Positions 35,401 to 42,906 of a stretch of 64,000 nucleotides of DNA are shown piece after piece. The stretch is from the NCBI GenBank assembly GCA_963812415.1, contig CAWEVH010000028.1, forward strand, positions 1-64,000, given 5' to 3'. A model generated the notes under the pieces. The model worked only from the letters and a program-made list of their open reading frames with translations. It had not been told where the DNA came from and made no database searches. Position 1 is the first letter of the stretch, and every line of letters begins with the position of its first letter. A program made the position numbers and the translations under genes. The DNA comes from JACVRW01 sp963812415 (lineage in GTDB: Bacteria; Actinomycetota; Thermoleophilia; Solirubrobacterales; Thermoleophilaceae).

Positions 35401-35513
35401 CTCACCTTGGCCGTGTAGACGTTGAGGGAGTCGCGTCCCTTGGCGGCCGCCGGGACTGCCAGTGTCCCGACGATCAGTGCGAGTCCAACCACGATCAGGA
35501 CCGAGCGCTTCAC
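32412..35513 (-). CDS. Secreted M14 zinc carboxypeptidase, 1033 aa
   Basis: The GTG start at 35513 follows GGGGAGGGGAG. A signal peptide (cut near PAAAKG) and a propeptide-like region precede the M14 catalytic domain, with zinc ligands His173 and Glu176 (QHAREWIAAE) and His306 (NYHSAGE), substrate Arg in DPNRNYPNH, and the general base Glu377 (WTPELGEG). The rest (about 600 aa) carries beta-rich domains, including an immune-inhibitor-A-like segment (STSFESGLEGWEV) and a Cys pair in PGCGFVFP. The family trims C-terminal residues from peptides or peptidoglycan stems outside the cell. Length is far above the about 400 aa of simple carboxypeptidases. It is monocistronic. Confidence 0.9.
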   Translation of the reverse strand: MKRSVLIVVGLALIVGTLAVPAAAKGRDSLNVYTAKVSVERAAKLAARYDVTAQRRARGGIRLDFVLTRAQRGQLAREGVRTKLRRVRGGLTVKQFAARQAQNGFNVWRDYDGPGGFVEHMRTLARRNPQLLKLETIGETLQGRPILALKLTQGARGTRDGSRPSVLYSSTQHAREWIAAETNRRLLNWYIERWRDNDKEIRNLLKENELWFVLVANPDGYQYTFEEERLWRKNLRNNDGDPATTIADGVDPNRNYPNHFMYDEEGSSSIFSSQTYRGPSAVSEEETQAMKGLLDRIDFSFQVNYHSAGEWLLYAEGWQTGTPTADDPIYFALSGNLDEPAIDGFHPGLSPDVLYVTNGETTDYAHASAGTLAWTPELGEGCPGCGFVFPDNDALVQAEFEKNLDFALSVARSASDPDDPESALGIETKPFYLESDDPYKEGLPGANYSFEYSYGDPQPVAVLAKRSLGDVMVKYRINGGAVQSASTSEWAGGQRYTPASVYYHELRGVVTGTSPGDSVEVWFEGGGEVSDSFTYEAVSETGNRVLVVSAEDYSGASPNQAAGPHYLQFYLQALANNQTPADVYDVDDRGRIAPDHLGVLSHYDAVLWYTGDDIVTRKLGWPGGNADRLALDEMYEARAFMNEGGRVLYTGKRAGQQFTGASVGNQLYDPKNEDACSLHGAGSADPWDPRRCLLLRGSVFGGDLVNDVLEYWFGGFTQVAGDGTNPNGGLFDMVGVDDPFTGMSWSFGPDGAANQDSNSSFVSTSGILPPDRFPQFRSWPSTRWDKPGGPFAPHTGNQYVYSQIADVSYKRLSRETGVPGGGGNLTFWASYDTEEHWDFLTVEARVAGSDEWTTLPDPQHTSNDTGESCPAGWFELHPFLERYQTFNAGPPPSCTGVGTTGEGVWNAASGNSQGWQQWTIDLSAYAGQTVEVSISYISDWATQNLGVFIDDVTLPDGTSTSFESGLEGWEVNGPPPGSGTNANDWTVTDASGFPVGATISTPNSLLMGYGFEGIATQAKRDEVMAAALGHLLE

Positions 35514-35599
35514 GCTCCCCTCCCCTGGTTGGTGTCATGCGTTACGACCGTCGAGTGAGTCTTCCCACCAAATGACCGAAACTAGGCATCGCGGGCCGC

Positions 35600-36550
35600 T
35601 CAGCCGTGCAGCTCCTGGGGCCGGCTGACGGCGCGGCCCGCAGCCGGCCCGCGGCGGCGGCGCCCGAGCCTCGTCGCGATGGCGGCAAGACCGGGGGGCA
35701 CGCGGCCGTCGGTCGAGAGCCAGGAGCCGGCGAGGATGAGGAGCAGCCCGGCGACCGCGCCCGCCGTCACGTGCTCCCCGAGGATCGCCACGCCGAGCGC
35801 GAGCGCGACGATCGGGTTGACGTAGGTGATCACCGTGGCGCGGCTCGGCCCGATCTCCGTGATCAGGCGGAAGAAGAGCAGGAAGGCGAACGCCGAGCAG
35901 ATCAGCCCGAGCACGGCCACCGAGGCCAGCGCCTCGCCGGAGGGGAGCTCCGTGGGCATGTCGGCCACGCCGAACGGGAGCAGGATGAGCGTTGCGAGCG
36001 TCACCGCCGCCGCGATCGGTCCGAGCGGATCGGCGTCGCGGAAGTAGCGCTTGACCATCATCGGCCCGATCGCGTAGCCGAAGGCGGCGACGAGGACGGC
36101 CAGTGCGCCGAACAGCTCGCTGGACTTGCCGCCGATGTCGATGCCAACGAGCGCCACCACGCCGGCCAAGCCCACGAGCAGGCCCACGAAGCGCGTGGGC
36201 GTCGGCCGCTCGGAGTGGTCGAAGCGGAGCGCCAGCAGCGCCACGAACATCGGCACCGTGGCGATCAGGATCGCCGTGAGCGAGGAGGAGATGCGCTGCT
36301 CGCCGAAGCCGATCAGCGGCCAGGGAATGGCCATCTCCACGATCGCGAAGACGACCAGGGGCCACAGCCGCAGGCCGCGGAACGCGCCGAGCTTGATCGC
36401 CACCGGCAGCAGCACGGCGGCGGCGAGCGCGAGCCGCGACCAGGCCACGAAGCCCGGCGACATCTCGTCGACGGCGATCTTGATGAACAGGTAGGGCATG
36501 CCCCAGACCACGGAGACCGCGGCGAACAGCGTCCAGCCGCGAGCGCTCAC
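35600..36550 (-). CDS. EamA-family (DMT) transporter
   Basis: A 316-aa protein with ten membrane helices in two EamA repeats. The first ends in FGEQRISSSLTAILIATVPMFVALLA and the second in RLITEIGPSRATVITYVNPIVALALGVAILGE, both typical of this family of metabolite exporters. A basic Arg-rich tail follows. Its start overlaps the stop of azlD by 4 nt, so it probably belongs to the azlCD operon. Substrate unknown. Confidence 0.88.
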   Translation of the reverse strand: MSARGWTLFAAVSVVWGMPYLFIKIAVDEMSPGFVAWSRLALAAAVLLPVAIKLGAFRGLRLWPLVVFAIVEMAIPWPLIGFGEQRISSSLTAILIATVPMFVALLALRFDHSERPTPTRFVGLLVGLAGVVALVGIDIGGKSSELFGALAVLVAAFGYAIGPMMVKRYFRDADPLGPIAAAVTLATLILLPFGVADMPTELPSGEALASVAVLGLICSAFAFLLFFRLITEIGPSRATVITYVNPIVALALGVAILGEHVTAGAVAGLLLILAGSWLSTDGRVPPGLAAIATRLGRRRRGPAAGRAVSRPQELHG

Positions 36551-36855
36551 GAGACGGCCCTCAGGAGCGCCGCCGTGAGGGCGGCGGCCAGGATCACGAC
36601 GAGGATGGGGGCGCGCAGCAGGAGCGCCACGGCCGCCGCAAGGAGGCCGGCGCCGCGCTCGTCGAGCACCAGCTGCTCCTCCGAGGCGAACGCCTGACTC
36701 GCGACGAGCGCCGCGAGCAGGGCCGGGCCGACCAGCTCGACCACACGACCCGCGCGAACGGGCAGCTCGCGGTCGCCGGCCAGCACCGGCCCGGCCGCCT
36801 TGATGGCGATCGTGGCCGCGCCGATCACGAGCACCGCGATCCAGGCGGTGGTCAC
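36547..36855 (-). CDS. azlD: AzlD-type branched-chain amino acid transport protein
   Basis: A 102-aa protein starting at GTG 36855, overlapping the azlC stop (GTGA). It has four short hydrophobic helices (AWIAVLVIGAATIAIKAAGPVL and others) and the size of AzlD, the small partner of AzlC in export of branched-chain amino acids and analogues. Overlap with EamA suggests an export operon. Confidence 0.82.
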   Translation of the reverse strand: MTTAWIAVLVIGAATIAIKAAGPVLAGDRELPVRAGRVVELVGPALLAALVASQAFASEEQLVLDERGAGLLAAAVALLLRAPILVVILAAALTAALLRAVS

Positions 36856-37496
36856 GCTACCTCCCGTCGGTGGAGCGGACGCCTCGGCGCGAGCCCCGCG
36901 AGCGCCGCGAAGGTCGCGGCGATCACCGGCACGCCCGCGGGGCTGATCGGGGTCAGGAGCAGCGCGAGCCCGGCGCCGCCGAGCGCGGCGGCCAGGGCGT
37001 TGCGGGTGCGGATCAGCGGAACCATGAGTGCGAGGAAGAGTGCGGGGAAGGCGGCGTCGAGACCAAGGGTCGCAGGATCGCCGAGGCTGCCGCCGGCGAC
37101 CACGCCGAGCGCCGTGCCGCCGACCCAGCCCACGTACAGCACGAGGCCGGCGCCGATCAGCCGGCGGCGGTCGAAGCGGCCGTTCTCCTGCGCGAACGCC
37201 CAGCTCTCGTCGACGAGCAGCTGCGACTCGAGCAGCCGGCGCAGGCGCCCGCCCTTGAAGGCACGCGCAGCCGCCAGCCCCATCGGCGCGTAGCGCGCGT
37301 TCAGCAGCACCGCGGCGACCACGGCGGCGATCGCCGTGCCGCCCGCCGCGAGCACCGACACGGCGGCGAACTGCGCCGAGCCGGCGAACGTCGTGGCGCT
37401 CATCGCGACCGTGGCCGCCGGGTCGAAGCCGGCCGAGCGGGCGAGCACGCCGAAGGAGGCGGCGAACAGCACCACCGCCGGCGCCAGCGGCAGCAT
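36852..37496 (-). CDS. azlC: AzlC-type permease (5' end uncertain)
   Basis: From ATG 37496 the protein has 214 aa with the AzlC core: FAGSAQFAAVSVLAAGG, LNARYAPMGLAAA and ESWAFAQENG. AzlC proteins usually begin some 20-30 residues earlier with R-x-G-A-R-A-x-LP. In frame upstream there is a matching ARASYRAGARA, but no start codon occurs before a stop. An ATG at 37596 reads the same stretch in another frame. I suspect a 1-nt frameshift in the first 100 nt, with the true start at 37596. It is divergent from the Lrp gene, which probably regulates it. Confidence 0.8.
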   Translation of the reverse strand: MLPLAPAVVLFAASFGVLARSAGFDPAATVAMSATTFAGSAQFAAVSVLAAGGTAIAAVVAAVLLNARYAPMGLAAARAFKGGRLRRLLESQLLVDESWAFAQENGRFDRRRLIGAGLVLYVGWVGGTALGVVAGGSLGDPATLGLDAAFPALFLALMVPLIRTRNALAAALGGAGLALLLTPISPAGVPVIAATFAALAGLAPRRPLHRREVA

Positions 37497-37664
37497 CGCC
37501 CGGGCGCCCGCGCGATAGGAGGCCCGCGCCGCGGCGCGGCGGCCGGCTCGGGCGTCCGCGGCTGCGCCTCGCTCGGTGTCGGTCGCGCTCGCTCATCGAG
37601 GAACCGAGCACGGTATTTGCGGTATGGAGAACTACGGCTCTCACCGGATAATCTCCTGAGATCT

Positions 37665-38132
37665 ATGGCCTATGGTGAACTTGATTCGGTCGACAGGGCG
37701 CTCGTCCGCGAGCTGCAGAACGATGCGCGGCAGACGAACAAGGCGCTCGCCGAGAAGGTCGGCGTCGCGCCGTCGACGTGCCTCGAGCGCGTGCGCGAGC
37801 TGCGCACGCGCGGCGTGATCCGGGGCTTCCGGGCCGAGGTGGACCCGGTCGCGGTGGGCCGGCCGATGGAGGCGATCCTCTCGCTCCAGCAGCGGGCCTC
37901 CCAGCGCGGGCACATCGAGTCGATCCTCGATCACGCCGCGTCGCTGCCCGAGACGGTGCGGGTGATGGCGCTGACCGGCACCACCGACTTCATCGTGCAC
38001 GTGGCCGTCCGCGACATGCAACACCTGCGCGATCTGGTCTGGGGCCTGACCGAGCGACCCGAGGTCGCACGGATCCAGAGCTCGCTCGTGTTCGCGCGCA
38101 TCGAGGGATCGGGACTCACGCCGCTCGATTGA
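37665..38132 (+). CDS. Lrp/AsnC-family regulator
   Basis: A 155-aa regulator from ATG 37665. The N-terminal helix-turn-helix is DSVDRALVRELQNDARQTNKALAEKVGVAP, followed by STCLERVRELRTRGVIRGFRA. The C-terminal RAM ligand domain (EAILSLQQRASQRGH, TGTTDFIVHVAVRDMQ) binds amino acids. It is divergent from azlCD-eamA, the usual arrangement for Lrp regulators of amino-acid exporters. Binding sites probably lie in 37597-37664, a comparatively AT-rich stretch. Confidence 0.9.
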   Translation: MAYGELDSVDRALVRELQNDARQTNKALAEKVGVAPSTCLERVRELRTRGVIRGFRAEVDPVAVGRPMEAILSLQQRASQRGHIESILDHAASLPETVRVMALTGTTDFIVHVAVRDMQHLRDLVWGLTERPEVARIQSSLVFARIEGSGLTPLD

Positions 38133-38364
38133 GCTCGCCCTCCTGCTCGGCGGCGAGCCGCAGCAGGGTCACGATCTCCGCCGTGGGGTGAAACGGGTCG
38201 GCCAGCGTCTCGCCGTCCGCGCCGACCGCCGCGCGCAGCTCTCCGTCCACGCGCGCGAGGAGCGCGGGCGCCGCCGGCACATGGCCGCTGTCGAGCTCGG
38301 CGAGCCGCTCGAGCTCGGCGCGGTCGGCGCTGGTCGCATGGGTGATGGTGATCGGCTCGGTCAT
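38116..38364 (-). CDS. Small protein of unknown function
   Basis: An 82-aa protein from ATG 38364, with AGGAGGAC upstream. The sequence (TEPITITHATSADRAELERLAELDSG) resembles the first strand and helix of a GNAT fold followed by a short tail, with no acetyl-CoA loop. It might be a stand-alone fragment-like family. Its end overlaps the Lrp gene by 17 nt. It is divergent from the CGNR gene. Confidence 0.65.
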   Translation of the reverse strand: MTEPITITHATSADRAELERLAELDSGHVPAAPALLARVDGELRAAVGADGETLADPFHPTAEIVTLLRLAAEQEGELNRAA

Positions 38365-38403
38365 GTCGTCCTCCTGATAACCGTCAAACACATTATGCCG
38401 GAC

Positions 38404-38447
38404 ACTAGCACCTTCTAAACGTTTTTGATGGTTACGTTGGTGCTAGT
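38404..38447. promoter_or_regulatory. Inverted repeat in divergent promoter region
   Basis: ACTAGCACC (38404-38412) and GGTGCTAGT (38439-38447) form a perfect 9-bp inverted repeat spanning an unusually AT-rich 26-nt centre. It lies 9 nt before the GTG start of the CGNR gene. It probably contains the promoter and an operator, possibly for the CGNR protein itself. Confidence 0.5.
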
Positions 38448-38456
38448 CTCGGTGTC

Positions 38457-39026
38457 GTGCCGCCCGGCGAGAGCACACCTGAGAAGAGCGCGCCCGAGCC
38501 GCTTCGCCACGTGCAGCGGTTCGTGAACTCGATCGACGTCGAGACCGGCGAGGACGAGCTCGACAGCCCGGCCGCGCTCGGGCGCTGGCTGGCGGAGCGC
38601 GACCTGCTCGTCCCGGGTGCGCGCGTGACGGCGGCCGACCTGCGCCGCGCGGTCGACGTGCGCGAGGGCCTGCGCGCGCTGATGCTCCAGAACAACGGGC
38701 TCGAGCTGGACGCGAGCAAGGTCGAGCGGCTGGACGCCGCGGCCGGCCGCGCCGGTGTCCGCGTGCGCTTCCGCGACGGCGAGGAGCCCCGCCTCGAGCC
38801 CAGCTCCGACGGCGTGGACGGCGCGATCGGCCGGCTGCTCGCGATCGCCGCCACGGCCGCCCAGAACGGCACCTGGCGACGGCTCAAGGCGTGCCCGCGC
38901 GAGGAGTGCGAGTGGGCCTTCTACGACCATTCCAAGAACCGCTCGGGCCGCTGGTGCCGGATGGAGGAGTGCGGCAACGTCGAGAAGGCGCGCGCCTTTC
39001 GCGAACGAAAGCGGGCGGGAGCGTAC
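38457..39026 (+). CDS. CGNR zinc-finger regulator
   Basis: GTG start 38457; the CGNR part covers about 190 residues. It has the N-terminal ABATE-type stress domain (VQRFVNSIDVETGEDELDSP ... LLAIAATAAQNGTWRRLKAC) and the zinc ribbon CPREECEWAFYDHSKN ... GRWCRMEECGNVEKARAFR, in which CGNV replaces the usual CGN-R. Such proteins are likely transcription regulators. No stop codon separates it from the downstream MBL-fold gene: the frame continues through GTG 39027. Either the two are fused or the stop was lost to a sequence change. Confidence 0.82.
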
Positions 39027-39705
39027 GTGATCGAGCGGCTGACGAGCTCGATCTGGCGCTGGACGAGCCCGCACCCGGAGTGGCGTCCCGCGAACGAATG
39101 GGTGCGCGACTGCGCCTGCTTCGCGCTCGCCGTTGACGGCGACCTCGTGCTCGTCGATCCCCAGGCCCCGCCGGACGATCCGGAGCCGCTCTGGACCGAG
39201 CTCGACGCGCTCGTGGAACGGGAGGCGCCCGACGCGCCTCGCCGTGCTCACCACGATCCACTACCACGTGCGCAGCGCGGCCGAGGCCGCGCGCCGCTAT
39301 CGCTCAGGCGTGCCGGTCAGCGTGCACGGCCACGCGAGCGTCGGCGGCCTGCTCGGCGGCGATGTCCCATTCGAGCCGATCGAGCCGGGCGCGGAGCTGC
39401 CGGGAGGCGCCGTGGCACAGGCGATCGGCAAGCCGCGGCGGCGCGAGATGCCACTCTGGTTCCCGTCGCAGCGAGCGCTCGCCTTCGGCGACGCGGTGGT
39501 GGGCGTGGAGGACGGCCTGCGCATCTGGGACACCCTCGACGGCAAGAGCCCGGACTGGTACCGGGGGCGCTTCCTCCCCACCCTCGAGCCGCTGCTCGAG
39601 CTCGACCCGGAGCACGTGCTCGTGACGCACGGCCCGCCCGCGATCGGGGACGGCCGCGAGCGGCTCGCGGAGGCGCTCGCCAGGCCGCCCTGGTGGCATA
39701 CCTAG
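39027..39705 (+). pseudogene. MBL-fold-like protein with a frameshift
   Basis: The first part (IERLTSSIWRWTSPHPEWRPAN, then DCACFALAVDGDLVLVDPQAP) is in frame with the CGNR gene and starts at GTG 39027 behind GGGAGCG. Near 39230-39240 the frame changes by one base and continues with RLAVLTTIHYHVRSAAEAAR, GHASVGGLLGGD and a proper end at 39705 (HVLVTHGPPAIGDGRE). The order resembles metallo-beta-lactamase folds, but the canonical HxHxDH motif is not obvious, so it may be non-catalytic. It follows the regulator and may be its target gene. Confidence 0.65.
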
Positions 39706-39760
39706 GCTGCGCCGCCGCTGTCGTTTTTTGTTGGACGAGTTCGGCGCGTCGATCCGATCT

Positions 39761-39794
39761 GGGCTGCGCAGCCGGCCGAGCCGGCTGCTTGCGC
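39761..39794. repeat. REP-like hairpin, copy E
   Basis: Minus-strand copy of the GCAGCCGGCTCGGCCGGCTGCGCAG hairpin, lying between the convergent MBL-fold and pyruvate kinase genes and ending 2 nt before the pyk stop codon. It could serve as a terminator. A T6 run lies upstream (39723-39730). Confidence 0.65.
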
Positions 39795-39795
39795 A

Positions 39796-41208
39796 CTACT
39801 CGACCGTGTGCACCTTGAACAGGTTCGTGCCGCCGGCGGTGCCGGCCGGCAGGCCGGCGGTGATGCCGATCTTGTCGCCGGCCTTCGCGAGCCCGGCCTT
39901 GACGGCGGCCTCAGCGCAGCGCTCGAGCAGCGCGAGCGTGTCGAGCGGCTCCTCGTTGTGCTGGGCGAGCACGCCCCAGAGCAGCTGGCAGCGTCGCACG
40001 ACGGGCTGGTTCGGCGACAGCGCCAGCACCGGCGCGCGCGGCCGGTAGGCCGAGATCAGGGCGGCGGTGTGGCCGGTGTTGGTCGGCGAGACGATGCAGG
40101 TGAGCCCGAGCTGGTACACGGCGCCCACGGCCCCGAACGCGATCGCGTGGTACTGGTTGTTGGCCTGCGGGCCGCGCTCCGCGAGCCAGCGCCCGTAGGG
40201 CAGCTCGCGCTCGGTGGTCTCGGCGATCGAGGCCATCATCTCCACGGCGAGCACCGGGTAGCGGCCCACCGCCGTCTCCTGGGAGAGCATCACGGCGTCC
40301 GTGCCGTCGAAGATCGCGTTCGCCACGTCGGTCACCTCGGCGCGCGTGGGGCGCGTTGAGTGAACCATCGACTCGAGCATCTGAGTGGCCGTGATGGTGA
40401 CCTTGGCGCGCCGGCCGGCCAGGGCGAGCAGGCGCTTCTGGACGAGCGGCACCTCCTCGATCGGCAGCTCGATGCCGAGGTCGCCGCGGGCGATCATGAT
40501 GCCGTCCGCGGCGTCGATGATCTCCTCGCCGTTCACCGCGGCCTGCGGCTTCTCGACCTTCGCGATCAGCGGCACGTCGGCGCCGAGCTCGTGCAGGTGC
40601 GCGCGAACGGGGTCGAGGTCCTCGCGCCGGCGCACGAACGAGAGGGCGAAGAAGTCGAGCCCCATCTCGAGGCCGGAGTCGAGCAGCGAGATGTCCTCGT
40701 CGCTGACCGCGGGCAGCGAGACCGTCACGTTCGGGAGGTTGAGGCCCTGCCGCGAGGCCACGCTGCCGGGGACCTCCACCAGCGTCACGACCTGGCCGTC
40801 CACGACCTCCTGCACCCGCAGGCGCACAGCGCCGTCCGCGAGGTAGCAGACGTCACCGGGGTCGACCAGCTCGGCGAAGCCCTGCCAGGCGACCGGCAGG
40901 CGCTCGGAGGTGCCCTCGACCTCCTCCGGGGTGAGCACCACCCGCGCGTCCCGCGTCAGCTCGGCCACCCCGTCCCTGACCGGGCCGATGCGGAGCTTGG
41001 GCCCCGGAAGGTCGCCCAGCACGGCCACCTCGCGTCCCACCGCCTCGCTGGCCGCGCGGATCGTCTCGACGGTCTCGGCGTGCTGCTCGGCGGTCCCGTG
41101 GGCGAAGTTCAGGCGGGCCACGTCGACGCCCGCGGCGATCATGCGCTCGAGCACCTCGCGCTCGCTGGAGGCAGGCCCGATGGTCGCGACGATCTTGGTG
41201 GAACGCAT
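39796..41208 (-). CDS. pyk: Pyruvate kinase
   Basis: A 470-aa enzyme of glycolysis (phosphoenolpyruvate + ADP to pyruvate + ATP). ATG 41208 begins RSTKIVATIGPASS, the standard start; upstream in-frame codons are rejected. Landmarks: ARLNFAHG, DLPGPKLRIG, the Lys of the signature LIAKVEKPQAA, IMIARGDLGIELP and TQMLESMVHSTRPTRAEVTDVANAIFDG. The C-terminal allosteric domain is complete. It has no extra PEP-utiliser domain. Confidence 0.96.
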   Translation of the reverse strand: MRSTKIVATIGPASSEREVLERMIAAGVDVARLNFAHGTAEQHAETVETIRAASEAVGREVAVLGDLPGPKLRIGPVRDGVAELTRDARVVLTPEEVEGTSERLPVAWQGFAELVDPGDVCYLADGAVRLRVQEVVDGQVVTLVEVPGSVASRQGLNLPNVTVSLPAVSDEDISLLDSGLEMGLDFFALSFVRRREDLDPVRAHLHELGADVPLIAKVEKPQAAVNGEEIIDAADGIMIARGDLGIELPIEEVPLVQKRLLALAGRRAKVTITATQMLESMVHSTRPTRAEVTDVANAIFDGTDAVMLSQETAVGRYPVLAVEMMASIAETTERELPYGRWLAERGPQANNQYHAIAFGAVGAVYQLGLTCIVSPTNTGHTAALISAYRPRAPVLALSPNQPVVRRCQLLWGVLAQHNEEPLDTLALLERCAEAAVKAGLAKAGDKIGITAGLPAGTAGGTNLFKVHTVE

Positions 41209-41329
41209 CGGCACCCAAGATACTCGGGACGCGGCCGTCGCCTTTCCCACCCTCGGTCTTGTCCAAACGTGCACAAATGCGACCCCGAAGGAAAAGGCCG
41301 CTCTTAGCGAGAGTCGGCACGGTTACCGG

Positions 41330-41358
41330 TTGACGGTCTTGGACAGAGAGGCTTTGAT
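41330..41358 (+). promoter_or_regulatory. Candidate promoter upstream of mihF
   Basis: TTGACG (41330-41335), a 17-nt spacer, then TTTGAT (41353-41358) is a plausible sigma-70-type promoter in the 320-nt gap between pyk and mihF. The remainder of the gap, 41209-41329, shows nothing I can assign. Confidence 0.4.
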
Positions 41359-41359
41359 G

Positions 41360-41385
41360 GTCCCCGGCCGTCGGCGGCCGGGGAC
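41360..41385 (+). promoter_or_regulatory. Leader hairpin upstream of mihF
   Basis: GTCCCCGGCC, loop GTCGGC, GGCCGGGGAC: a perfect 10-bp stem immediately after the candidate -10 element, within the presumed untranslated leader. It may stabilise the leader or act as an attenuator. No U tract follows. Confidence 0.5.
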
Positions 41386-41528
41386 AGTGCAAGAGAAGGA
41401 GCGCCGGCAGGTGGGATGGATCCCCGCGCTGCGTGGCTCGTGCCTCGCCTCGAGCAGATCCCCGTCGCTGGATCCTAGGCCGACCGGGGAACTGCATACG
41501 GAGAACGCACGAGGTGCGGGGAGGTCTG

Positions 41529-42017
41529 ATGGGCAAGTCGGCGACGATCGACGCTGGGCAAGAGCAGCATCTGCGCGCGCTGCAGTACGCGAACCGCGTG
41601 CGGCTCGCGCGAGCGGAGATGAAGCGTCGGATCGCGGCGGGCGAGCTGCCCGCCGCCGACGTCGTGCTCAGCTGCCCCTGGCAGGCGCACAGCATGTCGA
41701 TCTCCGACCTGCTGATGAGCCAGAAGCGCTGGGGCCGGACGCGCTGCAGGAGACTGCTCGTGTCGCTGGCCGTGCCGGAGAACAAGCCGGTGGGCACCCT
41801 CACCGAGCGTCAGCGCAGCGCGCTGGCGGCCGTCCTGAACGCGAGGGGCGCTCCGGCGGCCAGCCGGCGGCCCGCGCGGCGCACGAGCGGGCGCTGTCAG
41901 CGGCCTGAGCGCTCGCCGACGGGCCTTCGGCCCAGCTCCTCCAGCGGCTCGTCGGCCGCGAGGCCGGGGCCGACCGTGGCGAGCTCGACGATGTGGCCGT
42001 CGGGATCGCGCAGGTAG
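41529..42017 (+). CDS. mihF: Actinobacterial integration host factor (mIHF type)
   Basis: ATG 41529 follows GGGGAGG. Residues 1-110 match actinobacterial IHF: RALQYANRVRLARAEMKRRI, then LLMSQKRWGRTRCRRLL and the helix-two-turns-helix. mIHF is a nucleoid protein that bends DNA and is essential in mycobacteria. Homologues are about 105 aa; here the frame continues for some 50 low-complexity residues, antisense to the VOC gene. The original stop has probably been lost: in a neighbouring frame a TGA occurs at 41906-41908. This gene is restricted to actinobacteria and supports the taxonomic call. Confidence 0.88.
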   Translation: MGKSATIDAGQEQHLRALQYANRVRLARAEMKRRIAAGELPAADVVLSCPWQAHSMSISDLLMSQKRWGRTRCRRLLVSLAVPENKPVGTLTERQRSALAAVLNARGAPAASRRPARRTSGRCQRPERSPTGLRPSSSSGSSAARPGPTVASSTMWPSGSRR

Positions 42018-42379
42018 ACCGACTTGAAGTAGACGCGATCGAGCACGTCCGTGACCGGCACGCCCTGACCGGCGAGGTACTCGCGCCAGCCGGCGAGCTC
42101 CTCCTCGCTTCCGACCGTCAGCGCGAAGTGGTGCGTGGAGCCGCGTCCCACGCTGCCCTCGTCCAGCTCGGGGTACTCGAGGCAGGTGACGAGCGTGCCC
42201 GGCCTGCCCTCCTCGTCCCCGAAGAAGAGATGGCGGGCGGCACGGTCGTCCTCGTTCACGGTCTGCTTCACGAGGCGCATGCCGAGCAGGTTGCGGTAGA
42301 AGGCGAGCGAGCGCTCGACGTCCGCGCAGATCAGCGTGATGTGGTGAATGCCCGCAATCCGCAGGCGCCGCTCGTTCAT
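41897..42379 (-). CDS. VOC-family (glyoxalase/ring-cleaving dioxygenase-like) protein
   Basis: A 160-aa protein with one VOC unit: IAGIHHITLICADVERSLAFYRNLLGMRLV (first metal His in GIHHITL), THHFALTVGS in the middle and the metal Glu in DPDGHIVELATVGPG. VOC proteins use a metal for isomerase, dioxygenase or lyase chemistry; the closest resemblance is to ring-cleaving dioxygenase-like proteins. It overlaps the 3' end of mihF. It is 15 nt downstream of the membrane gene and may share its operon. Confidence 0.85.
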   Translation of the reverse strand: MNERRLRIAGIHHITLICADVERSLAFYRNLLGMRLVKQTVNEDDRAARHLFFGDEEGRPGTLVTCLEYPELDEGSVGRGSTHHFALTVGSEEELAGWREYLAGQGVPVTDVLDRVYFKSVYLRDPDGHIVELATVGPGLAADEPLEELGRRPVGERSGR

Positions 42380-42394
42380 TGGCCGGGCACGCTA

Positions 42395-42905
42395 CTACCT
42401 GAAGCCGAGGCCGCCCGAGCGGCGCTTGAAGAGCTCGCGCATCCCGTAGAACGCTCCGGCGAACACGCTCGCGCCGAGCACGATCAGCACCCACACCTTC
42501 ACCGGTCCGAGGCCCAGGGCCACGACGGTCACCGCCACGAAGGCGGACACGCCCGCCAGCAGCGCCGAGTGCGAGCGGTAGCCCGCCATGTGCTCGCGCA
42601 GGGCGAGCTCGCCGCCGCCGAGCGAGGCGATCACGAGCCCGGCGAACAGCCGCTGCTCGCCGTCCTTGCCGCTCACCGCGCCCCACAGGATCAGCACGAT
42701 GCCGAGCAGGATCACGAGCTCGGACAGCGGGAAGCTCCCCCAGGGCGCTCGCGGCCGCTGGTCGGACGAGGGCCGGCCGGGCCTCGGGGGAGGCCCCGTG
42801 CGAGAGGCGCGCTCGCTGCCGCGCCGCATCGCGCTCGGCACGCGTGGTCGGCGTGTCCGCGCGGTCCGTCAGCGGACCCCCGCGCTTGCGGCTGCGCCTC
42901 CCCAT
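42395..42905 (-). pseudogene. Small membrane protein, probable frameshift
   Basis: ATG 42905 opens with a basic start (GRRSRKRGGPLTDRADTPTT). At about 42785-42800 the frame changes at a CCCCC run to PPRPGRPSSDQRPRAPW, and then four hydrophobic helices follow (ELVILLGIVLILWGAVS, LFAGLVIASLGGGELAL and others). The second frame alone (from 42841) gives 148 aa. Function unknown. It follows the 158-aa gene with 1 nt between, as part of the minus-strand operon. Confidence 0.55.
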
Positions 42906-42906
42906 T

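Noticed and set aside
32424..35558. 1044-codon open frame on the plus strand over the carboxypeptidase gene
   Set aside because: It is the antisense shadow of a clearly conserved M14 gene in very GC-rich DNA. The translation is Arg/Val/Ala-rich with no domain.
38457..39818. One 453-codon fusion protein as encoded
   Set aside because: The frame continues past the MBL frameshift into meaningless sequence; the conserved MBL C-terminus is in another frame.
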